Shown here piece after piece: positions 1 to 8,301 of a DNA stretch of 64,000 nt (positions are counted from its first letter, which is position 1; each line of letters begins with the position of its first letter). The DNA lies in assembly GCA_910584915.1 (NCBI GenBank), contig CAJUDM010000012.1:69991-133990 (forward strand). The letters run 5' to 3'. This DNA is from an uncultured Lachnospiraceae bacterium. Its GTDB lineage: Bacteria; Bacillota; Clostridia; Lachnospirales; Lachnospiraceae. Under the pieces are notes generated by a model. It was not told where the DNA came from. It did not search any database and was given only the letters and a program-made list of their open reading frames with translations. Both the position numbers and the translations under genes were made by a program.

Positions 1-170
1 CCGTTTTCTGCAATCTGAGCGGGGAGAAGCAGGCTGTAAAGGCCGCCGGAGCGGGGCGGAGGAAGCGGATTTTGCTGGAGAATTATGAGGGCAGGGAAGG
101 GAGTTTGGAAGAAGAAATATGTGTTCTGTTGCCCTATGAGTTTGTGGCGTTCGGAAATGTGGAAGACTGA
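1..170 (+). CDS. C-terminal end of a probable GH13 alpha-glucosidase (partial)
   Basis: An open frame enters from the left edge, reads from base 3 and stops with TGA at 168-170, giving about 55 residues. The tail contains NLSGEKQ, then ILLENYEG, then LLPYEFVAFGNV. The 'N-Y-E ... L-x-P-Y-E' pattern followed by a short beta strand is how the C-terminal beta-sandwich of oligo-1,6-glucosidase-like GH13 enzymes usually ends. The catalytic barrel lies outside the window, so family membership is an inference from the tail alone. It is followed by a 90-base gap before the HAD gene. Confidence 0.5.
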   Translation, partial: VFCNLSGEKQAVKAAGAGRRKRILLENYEGREGSLEEEICVLLPYEFVAFGNVED

Positions 171-260
171 GAAAGCCCGGTGAAGTCCGGGTGAGATTTT
201 GACGGGATTTGCGTCTTTGCACTGCTTCACTGCGTAAAACGACCAGGAATGGAGATTAAA

Positions 261-1061
261 ATGAAAAATAATATAAAACTAGCCGCGGTCGATATAGATG
301 GTACATTTGTGCGCTCAGACTATACTTATGATATTCCGCGATTTAAACGTATTTTCTCCCGCATGAGGGAGGCGGGCTGTCACTTTGTCGTGGCGAGCGG
401 CAATCAGTATTATCAGCTCAGGGATCTGTTTCCGGGATATGATAAGGAGTTATCTTTTGTGGCAGAAAACGGGGCGTATGTAAAGGACAGGGAGGAACTT
501 GTCTTCGCTGCGGATATGCCGAAGGCGGCGGTGGATCAGGTGATCGGTCTGTGCGGAGAATATCCGGAGATACAGAATGTCCTGTGCGGGGTGGAGAGCG
601 CGTATTGCCAGAGGGGAGCGGTGAGCCAGGCGTTTTTTGATCTGACCGGCATCTACTACCACCGCCTGAAATGGGTGGATGATCTGAGGAAAGTGAAGGA
701 TCAGATCCTGAAATTTGCGCCCACGGTCCCGGAGGAAAAGACGTATTTTTACTGTGATATATTCCGCGAAAGACTGAGGGGGAAAGTGGAACCTGTGACA
801 AGCGGGCACGGCTCCATCGATCTGATCCTGCCGGGTTGCCATAAGGCGTCCGGTTTAAAACGCCTCGCGGAGCGATGGGGCGTCTCCCCGGAGCAGTGCG
901 CGGCTTTCGGCGACGGGGGAAACGATGTGGAGATGCTGCGGTACTGCGGGTACAGCTATGCGATGAAAAACGCTCCGCAGGAGGTGAAAGACGCGGCGAA
1001 ATTTGTCTGCCCATCCAACGAGGAGGACGGTGTGCTTGCCACGCTGGATAAATTGTTTTAA
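261..1061 (+). CDS. HAD superfamily (Cof-type) phosphatase
   Basis: The 266-residue protein has all HAD signatures. VDIDGT carries nucleophile Asp11 and acid/base Asp13 near the N terminus, Ser46 sits in VVASGN (motif II), a Lys lies in GCHKASGL (motif III), and GDGGND near residue 225 is motif IV. Length and the large C2-type cap fit the Cof/YbiV subgroup, which dephosphorylates sugar phosphates, FMN or similar small molecules in the cytoplasm; the substrate cannot be read. An ATG at 249 is in frame, but the GGAG at 251-254 is correctly spaced (6 nt) for the ATG at 261, so 261 is preferred. Its last codon overlaps the convergent gene by 4 bases. Confidence 0.88.
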   Translation: MKNNIKLAAVDIDGTFVRSDYTYDIPRFKRIFSRMREAGCHFVVASGNQYYQLRDLFPGYDKELSFVAENGAYVKDREELVFAADMPKAAVDQVIGLCGEYPEIQNVLCGVESAYCQRGAVSQAFFDLTGIYYHRLKWVDDLRKVKDQILKFAPTVPEEKTYFYCDIFRERLRGKVEPVTSGHGSIDLILPGCHKASGLKRLAERWGVSPEQCAAFGDGGNDVEMLRYCGYSYAMKNAPQEVKDAAKFVCPSNEEDGVLATLDKLF

Positions 1062-1762
1062 AAATGCAGCCTTCTCCTCGCCTCCTCCCGCACTCTGGGC
1101 AGGAGCAGTATCGTGACGATGGCGATGATGAAGACCACGCAGACCGTCAGCACGATGGCGGACCAGGTGAGGCGCATCGGATCTTCCAGAAAATTCCTGC
1201 AGAGCAGTTCGATGCCGATGCAGGACAGGGAGATCAGGGAAAAGATGTAGAGCGTCACCGAGAAGAAGGAGCGGTTGACCTTCAGGGTGAACAGCATAAA
1301 CAGTTCAAATAAAAAAGTAAACAGGGCGGTGATCGGAAGCCCCAGATAATAGAGCCAGTCTGCGGAGCCGGTCAGGCGGGAGATCAGGTACAGATAGAAA
1401 GAGATTGCCATTCCGTCCAGCAAAACAGCGAGATAGGGCGATAACTTCCTGTAAAAGATAAAGGGGATGCAGATCACCCAGACGACCAGGCAGAAACCGA
1501 TCACCAGAAGGGACCATAGGTTCCTGGAGAAAACAAGCTGGTTCAACAGGCCGCAGGTAATACTGATCGTGAGAAGAAGGACGCTGACGAAGATCGCAGC
1601 GTCTTTTCTGCGCGCGGGCTCCACCTTTCCCTTTCTGTCCGGATAGGGGGAGGATGTCTCATAATAGGGGATATTGTTTGGATCGATCACAGGAGTATTG
1701 CAGAGGGGGCATTTCTTTAAGGAGGGTTCCAGTTCCACTCCACAGTGTACACAGTATGACAT
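1058..1762 (-). CDS. DUF6320-like zinc-ribbon membrane protein
   Basis: The 234-residue protein opens with a zinc ribbon: Cys4-x2-Cys7 and Cys18-x2-Cys21, followed by NTPVIDP. From about residue 55 it becomes hydrophobic with roughly six membrane segments, and it ends in a basic REEARRRLHF tail. This architecture matches what I recall of the DUF6320 family in Lachnospiraceae, whose biochemical role is unknown to me. It lies 134 bases downstream of the condensation-fold acyltransferase on the same strand, so the two are probably co-transcribed and may act on the same membrane-associated product. An AAAGG lies about 9 nt before the ATG. Confidence 0.75.
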   Translation of the reverse strand: MSYCVHCGVELEPSLKKCPLCNTPVIDPNNIPYYETSSPYPDRKGKVEPARRKDAAIFVSVLLLTISITCGLLNQLVFSRNLWSLLVIGFCLVVWVICIPFIFYRKLSPYLAVLLDGMAISFYLYLISRLTGSADWLYYLGLPITALFTFLFELFMLFTLKVNRSFFSVTLYIFSLISLSCIGIELLCRNFLEDPMRLTWSAIVLTVCVVFIIAIVTILLLPRVREEARRRLHF

Positions 1763-1896
1763 AATCTATTACCTTTCTCTTTCATTTCTATTACTTAAAA
1801 GTATCATTTATGATATCCCGCATTGTTGACGGCAGTATCCTCAAAGGACGGTTTTGCACAGATGAATCGGCATCGGAGACAGGGCATAACTGAAAC

Positions 1897-3210
1897 CTAT
1901 TCCGACACGGAAACTTCCCGGTTGCTCTCTATGGTGACATGGATGCCGTCCTTTACAAGCCTTCGGAAAAAGTACCGTTCCACATCGGCTTCCTTGATGC
2001 TGCTGGCAAAACCGATGGTCAGGGCATCCTGAAAGCTGATGATGGCGCAGTTTGTCCTGCTGGAGAAGGGCTGCCCCATGCAGATATCGAAACGTTCCAG
2101 GTAGGGAGCCATATCGTCGGGCACTTTCAGCGCGCCCATATTGGTGAGCCCGGCGGAGGAATTTTTATCCTGCACCCGGGTATAGAACATCCTGACCACA
2201 AAATCCTTCAAAAACAGGGGCACGACGCGGATCAGAGGATGGCGTTTCGTGGCGGCGTTGGTGGTGATATCCCCCCGCAGGAATTTTTCGTTGATATAAT
2301 ACTGCATGTAATTGTGGACATGCAGGACGATCTCCTCAAAGCTGTACTCCCCGAGTCTGGGATCGACGGAAGGATAGATCATCGTGATAAAGTTCCTCAG
2401 CGTTTTGGAGGGAAAGAAGCGCCGCAGATTGACCGGCATGGCGATCCTGACCGGCAGCAGCCGATGCGGGTTTTCGCTCTCCTGTTTCTGTAAAAGGGCG
2501 TACAGCAGTACGGCATTTAAGTATTCCGTGATGGTCACATGATAGGTTTTCGCCACCTTTTTGACATCCGATGCGGAGAGGATGCCGTTGATGATATTCA
2601 GTGTATAGAAGGGCTCCTTCGTGCCGCGCACCCGGTAGGTCTTCTCGCTGGGTCGGTGAGGGCGGACGTTTGCGTTGGAATAGCGCATGTAGGCGTCCTC
2701 CAGTTCCCCCGGATCGGGCTTTTCCTCTATATCGAGAACGAAACCGCCGCACCGGATGGAAGCCCCCAGGAGCCTCAAATACTGGGCGGTGATCGTCTGC
2801 AGAAGATACATGCCCCCGGTACCGTCCCCGAGGGAATGGTGGGCTTCCAGAGAGATCCTGCTGCCGAAATAATAGATCCGCAGAAGATAACGGTTGTTTG
2901 CTTTAAAAGGCATGGGCATACAGGGGTTATAGATGTCCTTCTGTACAAAGGGCCCGGGTCTGTCGTTGGGCTCTAAATACCGCCAGAAAAGTCCCTTGCG
3001 GATGGCGGATTTATAGGTCGGAAAACGGGGCAGAGTCATATCAACCGCCTTTTGCAGGATATCCGGCCTTATCTCCTCTTTCAGAAGAACAGAGAGCCGG
3101 TAGACGGAAGAAAAATCCCGCCGCTGCAGCGTGGGATAGACGATAGCCGATAGATCCAGCTTATACCAGGTGCTCCGCACCGGTTTTTTTGCGTGTTTTT
3201 TTCGTGTCAT
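1897..3210 (-). CDS. Condensation-fold acyltransferase (alcohol acetyltransferase-like)
   Basis: The 437-residue protein belongs to the chloramphenicol acetyltransferase/condensation fold. The active-site motif HHSLGDG at residues 124-130 corresponds to HHxxxDG, in which the second His is the general base for acyl transfer to an alcohol or amine. The downstream NxF segment and the length fit alcohol acetyltransferase, PapA or WS/DGAT-type enzymes that act alone rather than in an NRPS. The N terminus is basic (MTRKKHAKK) without a signal peptide. It is followed by the DUF6320 protein and faces a divergent alpha/beta hydrolase across a 465-bp gap, which suggests one acyl-ester or lipid pathway. 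Acyl donor and acceptor are not known. Confidence 0.78.
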   Translation of the reverse strand: MTRKKHAKKPVRSTWYKLDLSAIVYPTLQRRDFSSVYRLSVLLKEEIRPDILQKAVDMTLPRFPTYKSAIRKGLFWRYLEPNDRPGPFVQKDIYNPCMPMPFKANNRYLLRIYYFGSRISLEAHHSLGDGTGGMYLLQTITAQYLRLLGASIRCGGFVLDIEEKPDPGELEDAYMRYSNANVRPHRPSEKTYRVRGTKEPFYTLNIINGILSASDVKKVAKTYHVTITEYLNAVLLYALLQKQESENPHRLLPVRIAMPVNLRRFFPSKTLRNFITMIYPSVDPRLGEYSFEEIVLHVHNYMQYYINEKFLRGDITTNAATKRHPLIRVVPLFLKDFVVRMFYTRVQDKNSSAGLTNMGALKVPDDMAPYLERFDICMGQPFSSRTNCAIISFQDALTIGFASSIKEADVERYFFRRLVKDGIHVTIESNREVSVSE

Positions 3211-3675
3211 ACTGCTCTCCGGAGGATAAAATACTGTTTTATTGTAAAAGCCTCAACCTTTCATCAGGACTGCGCACTTGCTGCGCTGTCCGTACACGCG
3301 CCATGCAGCTTGCTGCATGTATGCATTTATGAAGTAACTAAACGCCCACTTTTATTTATGGTGGTGCAATTCCGGTTGCATGGGCGTTTCATTATTCTCT
3401 TCACCTTAGTATACCCCAAAACATATTTTGCTGGCAACGTATTTATATAAAAACTGATATGGTAAATACTATTTAGTTATCCCTCACGGCGTCCGTCCTC
3501 CGCAGCAAAATCATAAATTTTTTAGAAAATTTTTGAAAAATGTCAAAACCTATTGAAATTAGAAGAAAAATCATACATACTAAAGCATGTGGCTTTAGTG
3601 TGTTGAAGGAAAAGGCTGCGGTGTGAGTCAGGTGACATAAATAACATATGTTATGAATAGATTGGAATATCGGCT
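3211..3675. other. 465-bp divergent intergenic region with several foldbacks
   Basis: No gene is seen here. CATGCAGC/GCTGCATG with a TT loop lies at 3301-3318. AAACGCCCA (3340-3348) pairs with TGGGCGTTT (3381-3389) around an inner TGCAA/TTGCA hairpin. A TTTAGTTA...CTCACGGCGTCCG segment at 3472-3495 belongs to a dispersed family seen elsewhere in the window. The right part carries the promoter and palindrome listed separately for the hydrolase gene. Confidence 0.6.
3553..3654 (+). promoter_or_regulatory. Promoter, leader hairpin and palindrome before the alpha/beta hydrolase
   Basis: TTGAAA (3553-3558), a 17-bp spacer and CATACT (3576-3581) form a plausible sigma-A promoter. An 11-bp stem with one G-T pair (3576-3586 with 3592-3602) overlaps the start region. 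A perfect 14-bp palindrome, ATAACATATGTTAT, lies at 3641-3654, 21 bases before the ATG, where a dimeric repressor or a translational hairpin could act. No regulator is identified. Confidence 0.45.
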
Positions 3676-4581
3676 ATGGCGATCAGTAAAAAAAATCAGG
3701 GGTTATTGAATCTTGTAAAAAGAGTGCATGGCGTTGTGGAAAACGTGGATATCGAAAAACACAGACAGTCCCAGGATCAGCTCGGCGCGCTGTTCGGGCA
3801 GAACAAGGCGGTGGTGATCAAAGAGGTGGATATCGGCGGCATGTACGGTGAGTGGCTCTGCGTGAACAGGGCGCACATGAAGAAGTATGTGATCCTGTAC
3901 TGTCATGGCGGAGGGTATTCCACCGGCAGCAGCCTTTACGGGAGGACTCTGACCACCAGGCTGGCTTCCTGCACTTCTATGGATGTGCTCAGTTTTGATT
4001 ACCGGCTGGCGCCGGAGCATCCTTATCCTGCCGCCATAGAGGACGCCATGAAAACCTGGAATCATCTGATGATGTACGGCTACGGCGCCAGGGATGTGAT
4101 ACTGGCGGGGGATTCCGCGGGCGGGAATCTGGCGCTGGCGCTGACGCACCGCTTGAAAGAGGAGGGGAGGCTTCTGCCCAGGGGGATCGTTCTGCTCTCG
4201 CCCTGGACAGATCTGACGTCATCGGGAAAGTCCCATCAGGCGAAGGAGGGGACAGATCCGGTGCTGAACGCCGCCTATCTGGAGGACGCCATAGAGAAGT
4301 ATCTGGGAAAGGACTATCCGCCGGAGCTTTTGAGAGAACCTTCGGTCTCTCCGCTGTTCGGGGATTTTGAGGGCTTTCCGCCGACCTATATCCAGGTCGG
4401 GGATCAGGAGATATTGCAGAGCGACAGCGTGCTTTTGTATAAGAAGATGAGTCAGGCGGGGGTGAATGTGACACTCGATGTGTTTAAGGGCATGTGGCAT
4501 GTATTCCAGATGTCTCCCTTTAAGACGGCGACGGAAGCCATGGATAAGAATGCAGAGTTTATTTTCAGTATTTGCAGATAA
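3676..4581 (+). CDS. Alpha/beta hydrolase of the hormone-sensitive-lipase type
   Basis: The 301-residue protein is a compact esterase. HGGG at 77-80 is the oxyanion-hole motif that defines the HSL/BD-FAE branch. GDSAGG at 145-150 holds the nucleophile Ser147, Asp243 in VGDQE is the acid, and His274 in GMWHVF completes the triad. LAPEHPYPAA at 111-120 is also typical of acetyl-esterases. There is no signal peptide, so it should act in the cytoplasm on short acyl or acetyl esters. It is divergent from the condensation-fold acyltransferase, which fits making and breaking of the same ester class. No strong ribosome binding site precedes the ATG. Confidence 0.88.
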   Translation: MAISKKNQGLLNLVKRVHGVVENVDIEKHRQSQDQLGALFGQNKAVVIKEVDIGGMYGEWLCVNRAHMKKYVILYCHGGGYSTGSSLYGRTLTTRLASCTSMDVLSFDYRLAPEHPYPAAIEDAMKTWNHLMMYGYGARDVILAGDSAGGNLALALTHRLKEEGRLLPRGIVLLSPWTDLTSSGKSHQAKEGTDPVLNAAYLEDAIEKYLGKDYPPELLREPSVSPLFGDFEGFPPTYIQVGDQEILQSDSVLLYKKMSQAGVNVTLDVFKGMWHVFQMSPFKTATEAMDKNAEFIFSICR

Positions 4582-4607
4582 CATGTGATATGAAATGCGC
4601 AAAGTCA

Positions 4608-4651
4608 TTTAGTTAGTGGTTTCTCACGGCTGGGTGAAAGGCTTAACTAAA
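4608..4651. repeat. Intergenic foldback of the TTTAGTTA/CTCACGG family
   Basis: TTTAGTTA (4608-4615) and TAACTAAA (4644-4651) are perfect inverted arms. Between them, TTTCTCAC and GTGAAA form an inner stem around CTCACGGC (4623-4630). The same combination of a TTTAGTYA arm and a CTCACGG core recurs at 3472-3495, 23872-24008 and 28863-28918. It sits just before the DAHP synthase gene, so it is in the leader if transcription starts upstream. Confidence 0.5.
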
Positions 4652-4680
4652 GATATTGACGGATAACAAAGGAGTTAGCG

Positions 4681-5709
4681 ATGGAAATGGAATTTTTGCG
4701 GAAACTTCCGACTCCTTCGGAGATCAAGGAAGAGTTTCCTTTACATACAGAAATCGAACAGATCAAAGAGGAGAGGGATCAGATATTAAAGGATATATTT
4801 GAGGGAAAGGATGAGAGGCTCCTTCTGCTCATCGGTCCCTGTTCGGCGGACAATGAGGATGCGGTGCTGGATTACCTCTGCAGACTGCGAAAGACGGCGG
4901 AGAAGGTCAAAGATAAGATCTTTGTGGTGCCCAGAATTTATACCAACAAGCCAAGGACCATCGGCGCCGGTTACAAGGGGATGCTGCACCAGCCCGATCC
5001 GGAGCAGGGGACGGATATGCTCAAGGGCATTATCGCCATCAGGGAGCTGCACACAAGGGCGGTAAAAGAGACCGGCTTTACCTGTGCGGATGAGATGCTT
5101 TACCCGGAAAACCACCGCTATCTGTCGGATCTTCTCGCCTATGTGGCAGTGGGCGCCCGTTCTGTGGAGGACCAGCAGCACAGGCTCACAGCCAGCGGCC
5201 TGGGGATTCCGGTGGGCATGAAAAATCCCACGGGGGGAGACCTCACGGTGATGATGAATTCCATGATCGCGGCGCAGAGCGGGCATACCTTCCTCTACCG
5301 CGGCTGGGAAGTGCGGACAAAAGGCAATCCCCATGCCCATGCGATCCTGCGGGGCTATGTGGATAAGTTCGGGAGAAATATGCCCAACTATCACTATGAG
5401 GATCTGCGGCATGTGCTGGAACTCTATCATGAGAGGGAGTTTCAAAATCCAGCGGTGATCATCGATACAAACCACTCCAATTCCGGCAAGGAGTATATGG
5501 AACAGATCCGGATCAGCAAGGATGTGATGCACAGCTGCCGCATGTCGCAGGAGATCCGGCGGCTTGTGAAGGGATTGATGATAGAGAGCTATATCGAGGA
5601 CGGCGCACAGAAAGTGGGCGGGCATTGTTACGGAAAGTCCATAACCGATCCCTGCCTCGGGTGGGATAAATCAGAGCGGCTGATCTATGAACTGGCAGAG
5701 GCATGGTAA
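4681..5709 (+). CDS. aroF: 3-deoxy-7-phosphoheptulonate (DAHP) synthase, class I
   Basis: This 342-residue enzyme condenses phosphoenolpyruvate and erythrose-4-phosphate in the first step of the shikimate pathway. LLLIGPCSADNEDAVLDYL is the class I signature with the metal-ligand Cys. VVPRIYTNKPRT and GAGYKGMLHQPDP carry the PEP and phosphate contacts. IDTNHSNSGK and the EDGAQKVGG...SITDPCLGW tail supply further active-site residues. Length and N-terminal leader fit the E. coli AroF/AroG/AroH branch rather than the chorismate-mutase-fused type; the allosteric amino acid cannot be told, so the symbol is nominal. AAAGGAG lies 7-8 nt before the ATG. It starts a run of same-strand genes. Confidence 0.92.
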   Translation: MEMEFLRKLPTPSEIKEEFPLHTEIEQIKEERDQILKDIFEGKDERLLLLIGPCSADNEDAVLDYLCRLRKTAEKVKDKIFVVPRIYTNKPRTIGAGYKGMLHQPDPEQGTDMLKGIIAIRELHTRAVKETGFTCADEMLYPENHRYLSDLLAYVAVGARSVEDQQHRLTASGLGIPVGMKNPTGGDLTVMMNSMIAAQSGHTFLYRGWEVRTKGNPHAHAILRGYVDKFGRNMPNYHYEDLRHVLELYHEREFQNPAVIIDTNHSNSGKEYMEQIRISKDVMHSCRMSQEIRRLVKGLMIESYIEDGAQKVGGHCYGKSITDPCLGWDKSERLIYELAEAW

Positions 5710-5776
5710 AAGGGGATTGCTGGAATGCTGCTGTGGAACATAGGCCATACAGCAGCCGGAGAGGAGCGAAAAGGAT

Positions 5777-7189
5777 ATGGTATTCAGCAGTCTAGAATTT
5801 TTGTTCCTGTTTCTGCCGTTGTTTTTGCTGGTATATTACCTGCTGCCGCTGAGGGGGAAAAATGTTTTCCTGTTTTTGGGCAGCCTGGTTTTCTATGGTT
5901 TCGGGATATCCTGGAACATGTATTATATGGCGCTTATCGCAGCGTCCGTCCTTCTGAACTTCCTGGCGGCGAAGGGAATCGAGCATTGCCGCAGAAAGAG
6001 CAGGATAAAGAACGGGGAAGAGATCAAAGGAAAAAGGAGTGCAGGTGAGCGGGTGATCCTGATCCTGAGTTTGTGTTATAATTTCGGACTCCTTCTGTTT
6101 TTTAAGTATGCGGGCTTTTTTGTGGAAAATATCATTCTGCCGATCGGGATCAGCTTTTATACATTCCAGATCACATCTTATCTGATCGATGTGTATAACA
6201 GAAAGACCAGGGCGGAGCAGGATGTGATCCGTCTGGGGTCTTATCTGACGATGTTTCCCCAGTTGATCGCCGGACCCATTGTGACCTACAGCGAGGTGCA
6301 CAAGCAGCTTCGGAAGCGGAAGATATCGCTGGTCGGCTGCAATCACGGGCTGCAGATCTTTACGCTGGGCCTTGGCTTTAAGGTGCTTCTGGCAAACCAG
6401 CTCGGCAATCTCTGGGAGGATGTGCAGACGATCGGCTATGAGAGTATTTCAACGCCGCTTGCGTGGCTGGGCATCCTGGCTTACAGCCTGCAGATCTATT
6501 TTGACTTTTACGGGTATTCCCTGATGGCGGTGGGGCTGGGAAAGCTCCTCGGATTTCGGATCCCTGATAACTTCCGGCAGCCCTATATGTCGCTGTCCAT
6601 GACAGAGTTCTGGCGCCGTTGGCATATCACGCTGGGGCGGTGGTTTAAGGAGTATGTCTATATTCCGCTTGGCGGAAACAGAAAAGGGAAGCTGCGGCAG
6701 ATGTTCAACATGCTGGCGGTCTGGCTTCTGACAGGGCTCTGGCACGGGGCAAACTGGAATTTTATCGCCTGGGGGCTTTTGCTGTTTTTGGTGCTCAGCA
6801 TTGAGAAGGCGGGACTTTTGAGGGTGCTGGAGAGGTGGAAGATACTGGGGCATCTGTATATGTGTTTTCTGATCCCGGTGAGTTGGGCGCTTTTTGCGAT
6901 AACGAATCCTGCGCAGCTGCGGATCTATATGCTCAAGCTGTTTCCCTTTTTCTCCGGGAGCGGAGTCCATGAGGCGGTTGTCTTTCAGGGAGATTTTGAG
7001 AAGTACATCGGTATGTACGGGATCGGGCTGGTGATCGGGCTGATCTGCTGTACAGGGCTTGTGGAGAAGATTTTTATCAGATGGCGAAACAGGTTCTGGA
7101 TGTCGATCTTACTGCTGATCGTTTTCGGGGCATCGGTATTTTGTATGTACAGGGGACTGAACGATCCGTTTTTGTATTACAGATTTTAG
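5777..7189 (+). CDS. MBOAT family membrane O-acyltransferase (AlgI-like)
   Basis: The 470-residue polytopic protein has about ten membrane segments. It carries the AlgI/DltB-type core FWRRWHITLGRWFKEYVYIPLGG near 279-300 and the catalytic WHGANWNF at 322-329, with the conserved His323. Such enzymes move acyl groups across or within the membrane onto exported polysaccharides or teichoic acids. The SGNH protein that follows, after about 120 bp, is the usual partner that completes transfer on the outside, so the pair probably acetylates an envelope glycan. The ATG follows AAAAGGAT. No dlt genes are nearby, so D-alanylation is less likely. Confidence 0.9.
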   Translation: MVFSSLEFLFLFLPLFLLVYYLLPLRGKNVFLFLGSLVFYGFGISWNMYYMALIAASVLLNFLAAKGIEHCRRKSRIKNGEEIKGKRSAGERVILILSLCYNFGLLLFFKYAGFFVENIILPIGISFYTFQITSYLIDVYNRKTRAEQDVIRLGSYLTMFPQLIAGPIVTYSEVHKQLRKRKISLVGCNHGLQIFTLGLGFKVLLANQLGNLWEDVQTIGYESISTPLAWLGILAYSLQIYFDFYGYSLMAVGLGKLLGFRIPDNFRQPYMSLSMTEFWRRWHITLGRWFKEYVYIPLGGNRKGKLRQMFNMLAVWLLTGLWHGANWNFIAWGLLLFLVLSIEKAGLLRVLERWKILGHLYMCFLIPVSWALFAITNPAQLRIYMLKLFPFFSGSGVHEAVVFQGDFEKYIGMYGIGLVIGLICCTGLVEKIFIRWRNRFWMSILLLIVFGASVFCMYRGLNDPFLYYRF

Positions 7190-7306
7190 GAGGCGGCAGA
7201 CAGGAGAGCCGCGGCGAATGGGACGTTTACGGCAGGCGGTACTTTGTGGTGAACGGGAGAGATGCGGCGGCGCTGTCCGCTCCATGACAAATAGATGGAG
7301 TTATAT

Positions 7307-8170
7307 ATGCGGAAATATCATTATCTGATCTTGTTTATGATTGGATTTCTTGTGCTCATGCCTTTTATGCTGCACAAGTTATATATGGAACAGGTAAAAA
7401 ATACGGAAACTTTTGAGGAAGTGCCTGAGGCGGAGGATGATGATCCGGCTGAGGGGGAGGGAGCCCTCGACGGGACAGATACGGTGTCGGGGAATGATAC
7501 CATATCCGGAAATGATACCGTCTCCGGGAATGACACGGTGTCGGGAAATGATGTGCAGGGAGAGGCTTCGGAAGATGGGGAGGAAGAACCGGGGGAGGTT
7601 CTGCCGCCGGAGGAGTTTTTCGAGAATACACTGTTTATCGGGGACTCCCGCACCATGGGGCTGGCGGAGTACGCGGATATGGGCGATGCGGTGGTCTTTG
7701 CCAATACGGGCATGAATATCTACCGGCTCTATTCTCTGAAAAACGCGGTGCGGGATCAGGAACTTTATCTGGAGGATATCCTTGCGGAGAATCAGTACCG
7801 GAAGATCTATCTGATGCTTGGGATCAATGAGCTTGGCTACGATGAGGGGCAGACTGTCAGGCGGTTTGAGGAGGAGGTCCTGAAACTGCAGGAATTACAG
7901 CCGGAAGCCGAGATCGTGCTGGAGGCAAACCTGCATGTGACCACAGCGCGTTCGGGGCGGGATGAGATCTTCAACAACGACGGGATCAACAGGATCAACG
8001 AAAATATCCGGCAGATCGCGGAGAAATATGGCTTTGGCTATATCGATGTGAATGAAATCTTTGATGATGACACGGGCGGGCTGAAGCCGGAATGCACCCA
8101 CGACGAGGTGCATGTGTTGGGGAAATACTACCAGCAGTGGGCGGACTGGATCAGGGAGACCGGCATTTGA
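7307..8170 (+). CDS. Membrane-anchored SGNH/GDSL hydrolase-like acyltransferase partner
   Basis: The 287-residue protein has an N-terminal membrane anchor (about residues 4-22). An acidic linker follows, containing at least four copies of a six-residue unit of the form S-G-N-D-T-[VI], encoded by 18-bp direct repeats around 7486-7556. The SGNH domain then shows FIGDSRTMG (nucleophile Ser), LGINELG (block III) and a terminal DEVHVLG with the Asp/His pair. It follows an MBOAT gene, an arrangement used for O-acetylation of cell-surface polysaccharides, so it likely acts outside the membrane. GGAG at 7297-7300 is 6 nt before the ATG at 7307, which is preferred over the in-frame ATG at 7295. Confidence 0.85.
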   Translation: MRKYHYLILFMIGFLVLMPFMLHKLYMEQVKNTETFEEVPEAEDDDPAEGEGALDGTDTVSGNDTISGNDTVSGNDTVSGNDVQGEASEDGEEEPGEVLPPEEFFENTLFIGDSRTMGLAEYADMGDAVVFANTGMNIYRLYSLKNAVRDQELYLEDILAENQYRKIYLMLGINELGYDEGQTVRRFEEEVLKLQELQPEAEIVLEANLHVTTARSGRDEIFNNDGINRINENIRQIAEKYGFGYIDVNEIFDDDTGGLKPECTHDEVHVLGKYYQQWADWIRETGI

Positions 8171-8202
8171 GAGCCGGTTTGAAAACAGAATCTGAAAAAA
8201 CG

Positions 8203-8279
8203 AAAATCTTTTTGAAACTTTTTGTTACAGGTATTTGTCTAATGGGTACAGATCTGGGAAAGAGTTTTAAAAAGATTTT
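8203..8279 (+). promoter_or_regulatory. ECF-type promoter inside a long imperfect inverted repeat
   Basis: TGAAAC (8213-8218) and TGTCTAAT (8236-8243) are 17 bp apart and resemble the TGAAC/CGTC promoters read by ECF sigma factors. The element before the second ECF gene (46343-46373) has the same layout. Two 21-bp arms (8203-8223 and 8259-8279, two mismatches) flank it. The position just upstream of a sigma gene suggests autoregulation. Confidence 0.6.
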
Positions 8280-8301
8280 TTTATTGTAGCAGGAGGTTGT
8301 G

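Noticed and set aside
1897..3210. Nonribosomal peptide synthetase fragment
   Set aside because: The condensation-fold protein is complete at 437 residues, and no adenylation or carrier domain flanks it.
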